The notes below the pieces were generated by a model that was given only the letters and a program-made list of their open reading frames with translations, searched no databases and was not told where the DNA came from. Positions 1 to 6,701 of a stretch of DNA of 9,083 nucleotides are shown piece by piece (the first letter of the stretch is position 1; each line of letters starts with the position of its first letter). This stretch comes from Prevotella sp. (lineage in GTDB: Bacteria > Bacteroidota > Bacteroidia > Bacteroidales > Bacteroidaceae), in the NCBI GenBank assembly GCA_022511055.1, contig JAFLSH010000117.1, positions 1 through 9,083 on the forward strand, given 5' to 3'. The position numbers and the translations under genes are program-made.

Positions 1-48
1 GTGATTTGTAATCTCGGGGTCGTTGGTTCGAATCCGACAAGAGGCTCA
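1..48 (+). tRNA. tRNA-Thr(UGU), 3' portion, truncated by window edge
   Basis: Only tRNA positions 28 onward are present. The anticodon loop is TTTGTAA at 5-11, with anticodon TGT at 7-9, which reads ACA (Thr). A five-base variable loop follows (17-21), then a perfect T arm with stem GTTGG/CCGAC (22-26 and 34-38, one G-U pair) around the canonical loop TTCGAAT (27-33). The acceptor 3' strand AAGAGGC is at 39-45, with discriminator T at 46. CCA is not fully encoded (TCAA follows the acceptor stem). With standard numbering, positions 29 and 41 form a U-U mismatch in the anticodon stem, while 28-42, 30-40 and 31-39 pair. The 5' half lies outside the window, so cloverleaf integrity cannot be tested here. 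Confidence 0.9.
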
Positions 49-74
49 AAAAGACACAGAATGCCAAATCTGAA

Positions 75-114
75 AAAGCCAGTTGCACACCATCGTGCAA
101 CTGGCTTTGCTTTT
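75..114. terminator. Bidirectional intrinsic terminator between tRNA-Thr and the metal ATPase
   Basis: A perfect 14-bp stem (75-88 with 95-108) encloses a 6-nt loop. It is followed by GCTTTT on the + strand and by a five-T run on the - strand. It lies 27 bp after the tRNA and 8 bp beyond the stop codon of the convergent ATPase, so it can plausibly serve both transcripts. Termination itself is inferred. Confidence 0.85.
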
Positions 115-116
115 CC

Positions 117-2129
117 CTATTTCCCGGCCGGCACCCGCAAGGCGCGCATGGCATTGAGAACGGCCAAGACCGTGACACCCACATCGGCAAAGACCGCAAG
201 CCCCATGCTGGCCCAGCCGAAGGTGGCAAGCAGCAAGACCGCCACCTTCACCCCAATGGCGAAGCACACGTTCTGGCGGGCTATGCCTAAGGTGCGGCGG
301 GCAATGGCGATGGCCAGGGCCACCTTCGAAGGCTTATCATCCATCAGCACCACATCAGCCGCCTCTATGGCGGCATCACTGCCCATGCCGCCCATGGCTA
401 TACCCACATCGGCACGCGCCAGCACGGGCGCATCGTTAATGCCATCGCCCACAAAGGCCAGAAACTCGCCCTCTGCCTTCTCGCCAAGCAGGCTCATGAC
501 ACGAGAAACCTTGTCTGCCGGCAGCAACTCGGCGTGATACTCACTGATATTCAGTGTTTTGGCTACCTGTTCGGCCACTTCCTTGCGGTCACCTGTCAGC
601 ATGACCACCCGCCGAACACCCAATTCGGTCAGCCGCGAGACAGTCTCGGCGCTATCTTCCTTTATCTTGTCGTTGATGACTATGTGGCCGGCATACACAC
701 CGTCTACGGCCACATGGATTATCGTGCCGACATGGTGGCAATCGCGCCATGCCGCCCCCACCTTGTCCATCATCTTCGTGTTGCCGACACTGACCAGCCG
801 GCTGCCAACGCGGGCGCTGATGCCGTGGCCGGCCACTTCTTTCACCTCGCCTATTTCGCAGCCATCCGTGGGCTCTTCTGGAAAGGCATCGCGCAGCGCT
901 GCGGCTATCGGGTGGGTAGAGAAGCGCTCGACATGAGCCGCCAGATGCAGCAATTCCCGCTCATCGCACTGCTCGGGATGCACGGCTGTGACAGCAAACT
1001 GCCCACAAGTCAGAGTGCCAGTCTTGTCGAACACAACGGTGCCAGTCTTTGCCAACACATCCATGTAGCTGGCGCCCTTCACCAAGATGCCATTGCGCGA
1101 AGCGCCACCGATGCCGCCAAAGAAGGTCAGCGGCACACTGATGACCAGGGCACACGGACACGAGACAATCAGGAACACCAAGGCATGGTAGAGCCACGTG
1201 GCAAAGTTAGCCATGAACGGCTGATGCCAGACGAAGAAGGCCACGGCAGGCGGCACAATGGCCAGCACAATGGCAGCCAGCACAACAACCGGCGTGTAGA
1301 TGCGGGCAAAACGCGTGATGAAAGTCTCGCTCTTGGCCTTCTTCTCGGCGGCCTCTTCTACCAGATTGATGATTTTAGCTACCGTACTCTCGCCAAAGGG
1401 CTTGGTGGTGCGCACCTTAATTACCCCTGTCAGGTTGATGCAGCCAGAGACCACGCTGTCGCCCACCTTCACGTCTCTCGGCAGGCTCTCGCCAGTCAGC
1501 GCCACCGTGTTGAGCGATGTCTCGCCCTCAGTCACGACCCCATCAAGCGGCAGCTTCTCGCCCGGGCGGACAACGATGGTCTCCCCTACCCCAACCTCTT
1601 CAGGGCTAACGGTCACCGTCTCGCCGCCACGCACCACATTGGCCTCATCAGGGCGTATATCCATCAGATGGGCAATGCTGGCGCGGCTCTTTCCCTCGGC
1701 ATACTCCTCGAACAACTCGCCCACCTGAAAGAACAGCATGACAAACACAGCCTCGGCAAACTCTGGCTCTGCGCCAGGAAGGAAGCCGATGCACAGCGCG
1801 CCTATTGTGGCAACCGCCATCAGGAAATCTTCGTTGAACACATTGCCCTCGGCTATTCCCTCCGCAGCTTCCGCCAGCGTATGGCGGCCAATATACAGAT
1901 AAGGAACGAGATAGACCAGCAGCAATTGCCAGACGGGCAGGCTGCAGTTCTTCTCGACTAACACGGCCACTATCAGCAGCGCGACCGTAATGCCAATTCT
2001 CACCAAGCGGGGGCGCAAGCCCTCTTCTTCTTCCTCATGCTCATGATGATGTGCGCTATGCTGTTCAGGCTTCTGGGAGTGTGCCCCCGAGCAGCAACAG
2101 CAGCAATGTTTTTCTGAGTGATGTGCCAT
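117..2129 (-). CDS. zntA: Heavy-metal exporting P1B-2-type ATPase (Zn2+/Cd2+/Pb2+)
   Basis: This is an inner-membrane pump that exports divalent soft metals using ATP. Numbered from the start chosen here (670 aa), visible motifs are TGES (212-215, actuator domain), the ion-binding CPC in a membrane helix (324-326), DKTGTLT with phosphorylated Asp368, the P1B His-Pro pair (H406-P407) in the nucleotide domain, and GDGINDAP (561-568). Lys628 and Asp649 in the last two helices are the residues that mark the P1B-2 (Zn/Cd/Pb) subgroup, as opposed to copper pumps. About eight membrane segments are expected. The N-terminus has no CxxC heavy-metal-associated domain; instead it has five consecutive Cys (residues 9-13), a His-rich stretch and five consecutive Glu (32-36). 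The frame is open up to an ATG at 2273, but a TACCTTTG promoter at 2192-2199 lies inside it, so starts at 2273 are unlikely. The ATG at 2183 would be almost leaderless; 2129 leaves an AT-rich leader of about 55 nt. Family and subgroup are firm; the exact metal and start are inferred. Confidence 0.93.
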   Translation of the reverse strand: MAHHSEKHCCCCCSGAHSQKPEQHSAHHHEHEEEEEGLRPRLVRIGITVALLIVAVLVEKNCSLPVWQLLLVYLVPYLYIGRHTLAEAAEGIAEGNVFNEDFLMAVATIGALCIGFLPGAEPEFAEAVFVMLFFQVGELFEEYAEGKSRASIAHLMDIRPDEANVVRGGETVTVSPEEVGVGETIVVRPGEKLPLDGVVTEGETSLNTVALTGESLPRDVKVGDSVVSGCINLTGVIKVRTTKPFGESTVAKIINLVEEAAEKKAKSETFITRFARIYTPVVVLAAIVLAIVPPAVAFFVWHQPFMANFATWLYHALVFLIVSCPCALVISVPLTFFGGIGGASRNGILVKGASYMDVLAKTGTVVFDKTGTLTCGQFAVTAVHPEQCDERELLHLAAHVERFSTHPIAAALRDAFPEEPTDGCEIGEVKEVAGHGISARVGSRLVSVGNTKMMDKVGAAWRDCHHVGTIIHVAVDGVYAGHIVINDKIKEDSAETVSRLTELGVRRVVMLTGDRKEVAEQVAKTLNISEYHAELLPADKVSRVMSLLGEKAEGEFLAFVGDGINDAPVLARADVGIAMGGMGSDAAIEAADVVLMDDKPSKVALAIAIARRTLGIARQNVCFAIGVKVAVLLLATFGWASMGLAVFADVGVTVLAVLNAMRALRVPAGK

Positions 2130-2191
2130 ATTTCTTGCGTTTTTAAAATGTTTATCATTCACAACATTCACTTGTTGTTCCATTTCGGGTG

Positions 2192-2226
2192 CAAAGGTAC
2201 GCAATCTTGTCTGCAACTTGGTTGCA
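2192..2226 (-). promoter_or_regulatory. ATPase promoter with a candidate operator dyad
   Basis: On the - strand, TACCTTTG (2192-2199) matches the Bacteroidales -7 box TAnnTTTG, placing the transcript start near 2185-2187. No well-spaced TTTG -33 box is present. In its place is a perfect dyad, TGCAAC-ttg-GTTGCA (2212-2226), roughly 13-27 bp upstream of the -7 box. GCAA also recurs on the + strand at 2191, 2201, 2213 and 2224, close to one helical turn apart. A dyad in this place fits binding by a metal-responsive regulator, but no regulator gene is in the window and this is inference. Confidence 0.6.
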
Positions 2227-2280
2227 AACCTGCCGCTCTTGCGCGTATATGCACATACACATGGCATTTCCACTGCTAAA

Positions 2281-2327
2281 AGAACAGCGGAAACGCCTAC
2301 TTAGAAGCAAGGCGTTTCCGCTGTTTT
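2281..2327 (-). terminator. Intrinsic terminator of the rnf operon
   Basis: A perfect 15-bp stem (2283-2297 with 2311-2325) encloses a 13-nt loop. On the - strand the stem is followed by the T-rich run TTCTTTT. It lies about 50 bp beyond the rnfA stop and just upstream of the ATPase promoter, so it should insulate the ATPase from rnf read-through. The + strand side also has a TTTT run, but no + strand gene precedes it. Confidence 0.88.
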
Positions 2328-2374
2328 CCATAGCGCAGGGATTACTCTCTATGAAAATCCCTTAGCAAGTTCAT

Positions 2375-2977
2375 TTAGTCTAATCCGAACAGCAGGCGAA
2401 GGCCACCATCAACGCCGGAGAAGCCCATAAAGGCCAAACTCAGCAGGCCGGCAGAGACCAACACGATGGCCATACCGCGCATACCCTTGGGAATATTGGC
2501 ATATTCCAACTGCTCGCGCATGCCGGCAAAGACTGTCAGCGCCAAGCCGAAGCCAATGGCGGTAGAGAAGGCATAGGCTACAGACTGCAAGAGGTTGAAA
2601 TCCTTCTGGATTACCAAGATGGCCACACCCAGCACGGCGCAGTTGGTGGTAATCAGCGGCAAGAATATGCCGAGAGCCTGATAAAGAGCGGGCGACACCT
2701 TCTTCAGAATAATCTCCACCATCTGCACCAAAGAGGCAATGACGAGAATGAAGGCAATGGTCTGAAGGTATTGCAGGCCGAAGGCATCAAGCACATATTT
2801 CTGCACCAGATAGGTCACTATGGTGGCCAGAGTCAGCACAAACGCCACGGCTGCCGACATGCCAAGCGAAGTATCAATCTTCTTGGACACGCCGAGGAAC
2901 GGGCAGATGCCAAGAAACTGTGCCAACACAATATTGTTGACAAAAATGGCTGAGACAAAAATCAGTATATATTCCAT
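2375..2977 (-). CDS. rnfA: Rnf complex subunit RnfA
   Basis: Integral membrane subunit (200 aa, normal length) of the ferredoxin:NAD+ oxidoreductase (Rnf), which couples electron flow to Na+ or H+ transport. It has six predicted hydrophobic helices. The conserved half-helix motifs are visible: LAQFLGICPFLG with Cys25, and TTNCAVLG with Cys113. In solved Rnf/Nqr structures the equivalent cysteines of RnfA and RnfE jointly hold an iron centre in the membrane. The N-terminus starts with the usual MEYILIFVSAIFVNNIVLAQ-type sequence, which fixes the start codon. It is the last gene of the operon, 13 bp after rnfE, and is followed by a strong terminator. RnfA is homologous to NqrE, but the neighbouring rnfB and rnfC and the absence of nqrA or nqrF make this an Rnf system. 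Confidence 0.97.
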   Translation of the reverse strand: MEYILIFVSAIFVNNIVLAQFLGICPFLGVSKKIDTSLGMSAAVAFVLTLATIVTYLVQKYVLDAFGLQYLQTIAFILVIASLVQMVEIILKKVSPALYQALGIFLPLITTNCAVLGVAILVIQKDFNLLQSVAYAFSTAIGFGLALTVFAGMREQLEYANIPKGMRGMAIVLVSAGLLSLAFMGFSGVDGGLRLLFGLD

Positions 2978-2990
2978 AACTTCAGTTTTT

Positions 2991-3572
2991 TCAATTCTTC
3001 AACTTGTTCACAATCGCAATGAGGTAGCCGAGCGTAATGAACGCACCCGGTGGCAGCACAAAGAGCAGAATGTTGTAGGTCTCAGGCAGCAACGTAAAGC
3101 CAAAGACCGAGCCTGCGCCGAACAGCTCGCGGCAAATGCCCAGCAGGGTCAGCGCCAACGTGAAGCCCAGGCCGATGCCAATGCCATCGACCAGCGAGGC
3201 CAGCGGCGAGTTCTTGGCGGCAAACGCCTCGGCACGGCCGAGAATGACACAGTTGACCACAATCAGCGGGATAAACAGGCCGAGCGTGGCATCGACATCT
3301 GGCAAATAAGCCTTGATGAACATCTGAAGGATGGTTACAAAGGCAGCAATCACCACAATGAAGACAGGAATGCGCACCTTATCGGGCGTTACCGACTTCA
3401 GGCACGAAATCACAAAGTTGGTGCAAATCAGCACAGCCATTGTGGCCAACCCCATCGACAGGCCGTTAAGGGCAGAGGTGGTGGTGGCCAGCGTGGGGCA
3501 CATACCGAGCATCAGGACAAACGTAGGGTTATCCTTGATAATGCCGTTTTTTATGATATCTATGTAATTCAT
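2991..3572 (-). CDS. rnfE: Rnf complex subunit RnfE
   Basis: Integral membrane subunit (193 aa) of Rnf, paralogous to RnfA and inserted in opposite topology in known structures. The family signatures are NPTFVLMLGMCPTLA with Cys25 and IPLIVVNCVILGRAEAFA with Cys108, the two cysteines that pair with those of RnfA around a membrane iron centre. Six hydrophobic helices are visible. NPTFVLMLGMCPTLA near the N-terminus and GRAEAFA after the second Cys separate it from RnfA. It lies 31 bp after rnfG and 13 bp before rnfA in the same operon. Length and motifs are normal. The homologous NqrD is ruled out by context. Confidence 0.97.
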   Translation of the reverse strand: MNYIDIIKNGIIKDNPTFVLMLGMCPTLATTTSALNGLSMGLATMAVLICTNFVISCLKSVTPDKVRIPVFIVVIAAFVTILQMFIKAYLPDVDATLGLFIPLIVVNCVILGRAEAFAAKNSPLASLVDGIGIGLGFTLALTLLGICRELFGAGSVFGFTLLPETYNILLFVLPPGAFITLGYLIAIVNKLKN

Positions 3573-3603
3573 AAGCGGAATTTCTGTTTTGACTATTTAC
3601 GTT

Positions 3604-4224
3604 TTACTTATTCTGCCTGGTAGCTCCCGTTGTGTTGTCGACAGGCGTGTGCCGATAAGCCTTGTAGGCATTGTTGACAGCCAAGAGGAAGGCGCGGCTG
3701 GTGATGGTAGAGGCAGTGATGGCATCTACCTTGCCGCCATCTTTTGAGACCACCAGTTCCTCGGCAGGGTTCTTGCCGATGATATCGCCTTTCTCGCCCT
3801 GCTGAAACCATTTGTCGGCCTTGGCTCCCAAGCCCGGCGTTTCCGCGTGTTCCAACAGCGTGTAGCCCAGCACGTTACCCTCAGTATCGAAACCGACAAG
3901 CACTTTCAGGTCACCGCCAAAGCCCATTGTGGTCGACTCCACGGCAGCGCCAAGGTCTTGCTGGCGGCTATCCTGTGCCTGATAGATGACATAGGTCAGC
4001 TCCTTGCCCTTGGCATCGTTCTGCCTGACCGTATCGGTCTTGGCAACGACAATATCATCGCTGGCCATCACGGTCTTGATGCCGTCAGCCAGTGTCTTCT
4101 CCTTCTGCTGGGCGATAGGGCCTTCGGTCACGTGGTTGACAAAGGCCAATATTCCACCCATAATGACTGCCACTCCCGTGAGCGCCAGCACCATGTTCAC
4201 TAAAGATGATTCGAGTTTCTTCAT
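3604..4224 (-). CDS. rnfG: Rnf complex subunit RnfG (covalent FMN protein)
   Basis: Membrane-anchored, mostly periplasmic subunit (206 aa) that passes electrons via an FMN bound covalently to a threonine. Residues about 8-30 form the single membrane helix, and the FMN-binding domain covers about 90-190. The family feature ETPGLGAK (128-135) is present. The attachment motif, usually S/T-G-A-T-x-T, here reads TASTITS (170-176), so Thr173 would be the FMN acceptor, with Ala and Ser in the usual Gly and Ala positions. The motif's place after a DAI triplet and before an S-R-A-F turn matches the family. The gene lies 20 bp after rnfD and 31 bp before rnfE. The ATG at 4224 is preceded by an AGAAG-type ribosome-binding sequence. 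Assignment is firm; flavinylation is inferred from the family. Confidence 0.95.
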   Translation of the reverse strand: MKKLESSLVNMVLALTGVAVIMGGILAFVNHVTEGPIAQQKEKTLADGIKTVMASDDIVVAKTDTVRQNDAKGKELTYVIYQAQDSRQQDLGAAVESTTMGFGGDLKVLVGFDTEGNVLGYTLLEHAETPGLGAKADKWFQQGEKGDIIGKNPAEELVVSKDGGKVDAITASTITSRAFLLAVNNAYKAYRHTPVDNTTGATRQNK

Positions 4225-4244
4225 AGTCTTCTGATTCTTAATGC

Positions 4245-5252
4245 TTAACTCTTTGCCGGCACTTCACCGAAGCGCTTGGGTTTCACGTAGTTGTTAATGA
4301 GAGGGGTAAACGCATTCATAATCAGAATGGCAAACGACATACCTTCCGGGTAGGCACCCCAAGTACGGATGACAATGGTAAGCAGGCCGATGCACACGCC
4401 GTAGATAATCTGACCCTTGCCTGTCATGGGCGAAGTAACGTAGTCAGTGGCCATGAAGATGGCACCGAGCATCAGACCACCCGAGAAGATGACCGCAAAC
4501 GGATTGGCATAGACGGGATTGGCCAGGTGCATCAGGGCAGCAATCACGAAGACCGTGCCAATGATGCTGACAGGGATGTGCCAGGTGATGATTTTCTTCC
4601 ACAGCATGTAGGCCAGACCCAAAAGCAGCGCCAAGGCACAGACCTCACCAAGTGAGCCTGCCCCATAGCCACACTCAGTAGGAAGGCCAATAAACAGGTG
4701 CAAACTCTCAGGAAGATTCTCCAATACTGAGGCATCACCGCTTTTGATAGCTTCCTTCATAATGGCAAGCGGGGTGGCCCCCGTTTCAGCATCTAAATAT
4801 GACATCCATTGCCCGGCTTGCGGCCACGTGGTCATCTGGGCAGGGAAAGCCACCAGCAACACGCAGCGGCCGACCAGTGCGGGGTTGAAAATGTTCTGCC
4901 CCAGCCCGCCAAAGGTCATCTTGCCAACGCCAATGGCGAACAAGGCGCCAATCAAGATAATCCACACAGGCAGGTTTGACGGCAGATTCATGCCGAGCAA
5001 GACACCTGTCAGGGCGGCAGAGCCATCGAGAATGGTGTTCCGCTGATTTCCCAGAACATATTTATTGATTGCCCACTCGAAGAAAACGCAGGCAGCCACA
5101 CTGGTGAGGCACACAACGACCGACCCGAGCCCGAAATAAAAGAAAGACACGAGCAAGGCGGGCAACAGGGCGACGATAACGCCGTACATGTTGCGCTCCA
5201 CCGTGTCAGTTCCGTGGGCGTGTGGCGATAATGCTACAATTAATTTACTCAT
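4245..5252 (-). CDS. rnfD: Rnf complex subunit RnfD (covalent FMN, membrane)
   Basis: Multi-spanning inner-membrane subunit (335 aa, normal length) related to NqrB, thought to form part of the ion path. Visible signatures are DGSAALTGVLLGMNLP (76-91), GGLGQNIFNPALVGR (115-129) and the flavin attachment motif DAETGATPLA, in which Thr160 is the expected FMN acceptor. Later helices carry FSGGLMLGAIFMATDYVTSP, also typical. The start at 5252 is preceded by an A-rich leader with AGGA about 10 bp upstream. The 81-bp gap from rnfC is the longest spacer inside the operon and contains A/T-rich sequence but no recognisable promoter. It is followed 20 bp later by rnfG. Confidence 0.97.
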   Translation of the reverse strand: MSKLIVALSPHAHGTDTVERNMYGVIVALLPALLVSFFYFGLGSVVVCLTSVAACVFFEWAINKYVLGNQRNTILDGSAALTGVLLGMNLPSNLPVWIILIGALFAIGVGKMTFGGLGQNIFNPALVGRCVLLVAFPAQMTTWPQAGQWMSYLDAETGATPLAIMKEAIKSGDASVLENLPESLHLFIGLPTECGYGAGSLGEVCALALLLGLAYMLWKKIITWHIPVSIIGTVFVIAALMHLANPVYANPFAVIFSGGLMLGAIFMATDYVTSPMTGKGQIIYGVCIGLLTIVIRTWGAYPEGMSFAILIMNAFTPLINNYVKPKRFGEVPAKS

Positions 5253-5333
5253 ATTTTCTTTTTCCTTTTTTCCACTACGGTTTTAAAATCTGTTTCACCT
5301 ATTTTGCTTCACGCGCAGGCAAGCTGCACGGCG

Positions 5334-6701
5334 CTATTTCTTTGCGCTTCTTGCCCTGATGATTCCCATGACAGTCGACTTGCCCACGCGGACATTGTCG
5401 AGCAGCGGGCGGTGAGCCGGGCACGTGAACTGGCACGAGCCGCACTCTATGCACGAGACGATGCCTGCCTGCTCGGCCTTCTCCCAGTCCTTGAAGGCTG
5501 AGACCTTGGCCAGCAGATAAGGCTCAAGCCCCATCGGGCAGACGCTGACACACTTGGCGCAGCGAATGCAGGGCTGCGGCTCCTTGCGCCTGGCCTCATC
5601 GCCAGAGAGAATGGTTACCGAGTTAGTACCCTTGCAGACGGGCACGCTGTCTGACGACAATGCCTTGCCCATCATGGGGCCGCCTGACAGCAGCTTGTTA
5701 TCGCCATCGGGCATGCCGCCGCAGGCATCAATCAGGTCTTTCATCGGCGTACCCATACGGACCAGGAAGTTGCCGGGCTGCTTCACCTGCTTGCCCGTAA
5801 CAGTCGTATAGCGCTCAAAAAGCGGCTTCCGCTTCATCACGGCCTCATAGACCGCAAAGGTAGTGGCCACGTTCTGCACGATAGCACCCACGTTGACGGG
5901 AATGGCGGGCGGCGCAGGCACCTGACGGCGGATGACAGCATCGACAAGCTGCTTCTCGCCGCCTTGCGGATAGCGCTGGGCCAGGGGAACGACTTCAACC
6001 TTGTAGGCCGAACTGCCGAACTTGTCTGCACACTTCCTGGTGAGCAGCTCAATGGCCGCCATCTTGTTGGTCTCAATGCCAATGTAGCCCACGGTCACCT
6101 TGGCCGCCTTCATCAGCAGTTCCAGACCGACCAATATTTCGTCAGGCTTCTCCATCATCAGGCGGTAGTCTGCCGTGATGTAAGGCTCACACTCCACCGC
6201 GTTGATAATCACGCACTCGGCCTTGGCCGTTGGCGGCGGGGTCAGCTTGATGAACGTGGGGAATCCGGCGCCACCCATGCCCGTAATGCCGGCCACCTTC
6301 ACGCGCTCGACAATCTCTTCGGGTGTCAGTTCCGGGTGTTCGGCCACGGTCTCCAGCTTCGTTGAGCGGTCGATGGTCTCTTCCCACTCATCGCCTTCAA
6401 CGTTGATGATAATGGCCGGGGTGGAAAGCCCCGCGGCATCAATGGCGGTGTCAACCTTGAACACCTTGCCGCTGACTGATGAGTAGATGGGGGCAGAGAC
6501 AAATCCACCGGCCTCGGCAATGAGCGTACCCACCTTGACCGTGTCGCCCTTCTGGACCACGGGCTTGGCCGGCGCGCCAATGTGCTGCGAGAGCGGGAAT
6601 ATGGCCTGCTTCGGCAGGGCTGCCACCTGGGTGGCTGCCTCATGGGTCAGTTTGTTTTCTTCTGGGTGTATGCCACCTATGCGGAATGTTCTGATATTCA
6701 T
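5334..6701 (-). CDS. rnfC: Rnf complex subunit RnfC (NADH/FMN and Fe-S subunit)
   Basis: Peripheral subunit (455 aa) that docks NAD(H) and carries FMN plus two [4Fe-4S] clusters, linking NAD to the RnfB side. The N-terminus has the family mark GGIHPEENKLT (9-19). The glycine-rich nucleotide/FMN motif GMGGAGFPT lies at 141-149, followed by NAVECEPYITADYR (167-180), homologous to the 51-kDa subunit of complex I. Two ferredoxin motifs are complete: Cys378, 381, 384, 388 and Cys417, 420, 423, 427. It lacks the long Ala/Lys-rich C-terminal tail of enterobacterial RsxC, as expected for this compact form. Its ATG overlaps the rnfB stop (ATGA), indicating translational coupling. Confidence 0.97.
   Translation of the reverse strand: MNIRTFRIGGIHPEENKLTHEAATQVAALPKQAIFPLSQHIGAPAKPVVQKGDTVKVGTLIAEAGGFVSAPIYSSVSGKVFKVDTAIDAAGLSTPAIIINVEGDEWEETIDRSTKLETVAEHPELTPEEIVERVKVAGITGMGGAGFPTFIKLTPPPTAKAECVIINAVECEPYITADYRLMMEKPDEILVGLELLMKAAKVTVGYIGIETNKMAAIELLTRKCADKFGSSAYKVEVVPLAQRYPQGGEKQLVDAVIRRQVPAPPAIPVNVGAIVQNVATTFAVYEAVMKRKPLFERYTTVTGKQVKQPGNFLVRMGTPMKDLIDACGGMPDGDNKLLSGGPMMGKALSSDSVPVCKGTNSVTILSGDEARRKEPQPCIRCAKCVSVCPMGLEPYLLAKVSAFKDWEKAEQAGIVSCIECGSCQFTCPAHRPLLDNVRVGKSTVMGIIRARSAKK

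Noticed and set aside
1..48. Attachment site of an integrative element at the tRNA 3' end
   Set aside because: No integrase gene and no second copy of the tRNA 3' end were seen in the window; the neighbouring gene is an ordinary metal exporter.
534..1961. Long + strand open frame (475 codons) opposite the ATPase
   Set aside because: It lies wholly antisense to a gene with complete P-type ATPase motifs. Its translation is rich in His, Arg and Gln with no recognisable domain, and it has no promoter or leader. It is a by-product of GC-rich codon use.
2820..3623. + strand frame of 267 codons opposite rnfA and rnfE
   Set aside because: It is antisense to two firmly identified genes and spans their junction. 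The translation is low-complexity polar sequence with no domain.
4170..4290. Second flavin-attachment site in RnfG near its C-terminus (TTGAT, residues 198-202)
   Set aside because: The sequence lacks the following x-T of the motif, lies in the polar tail outside the FMN domain, and is best seen as coincidence. It is encoded near 3610-3635, not within this span of the gene's start.
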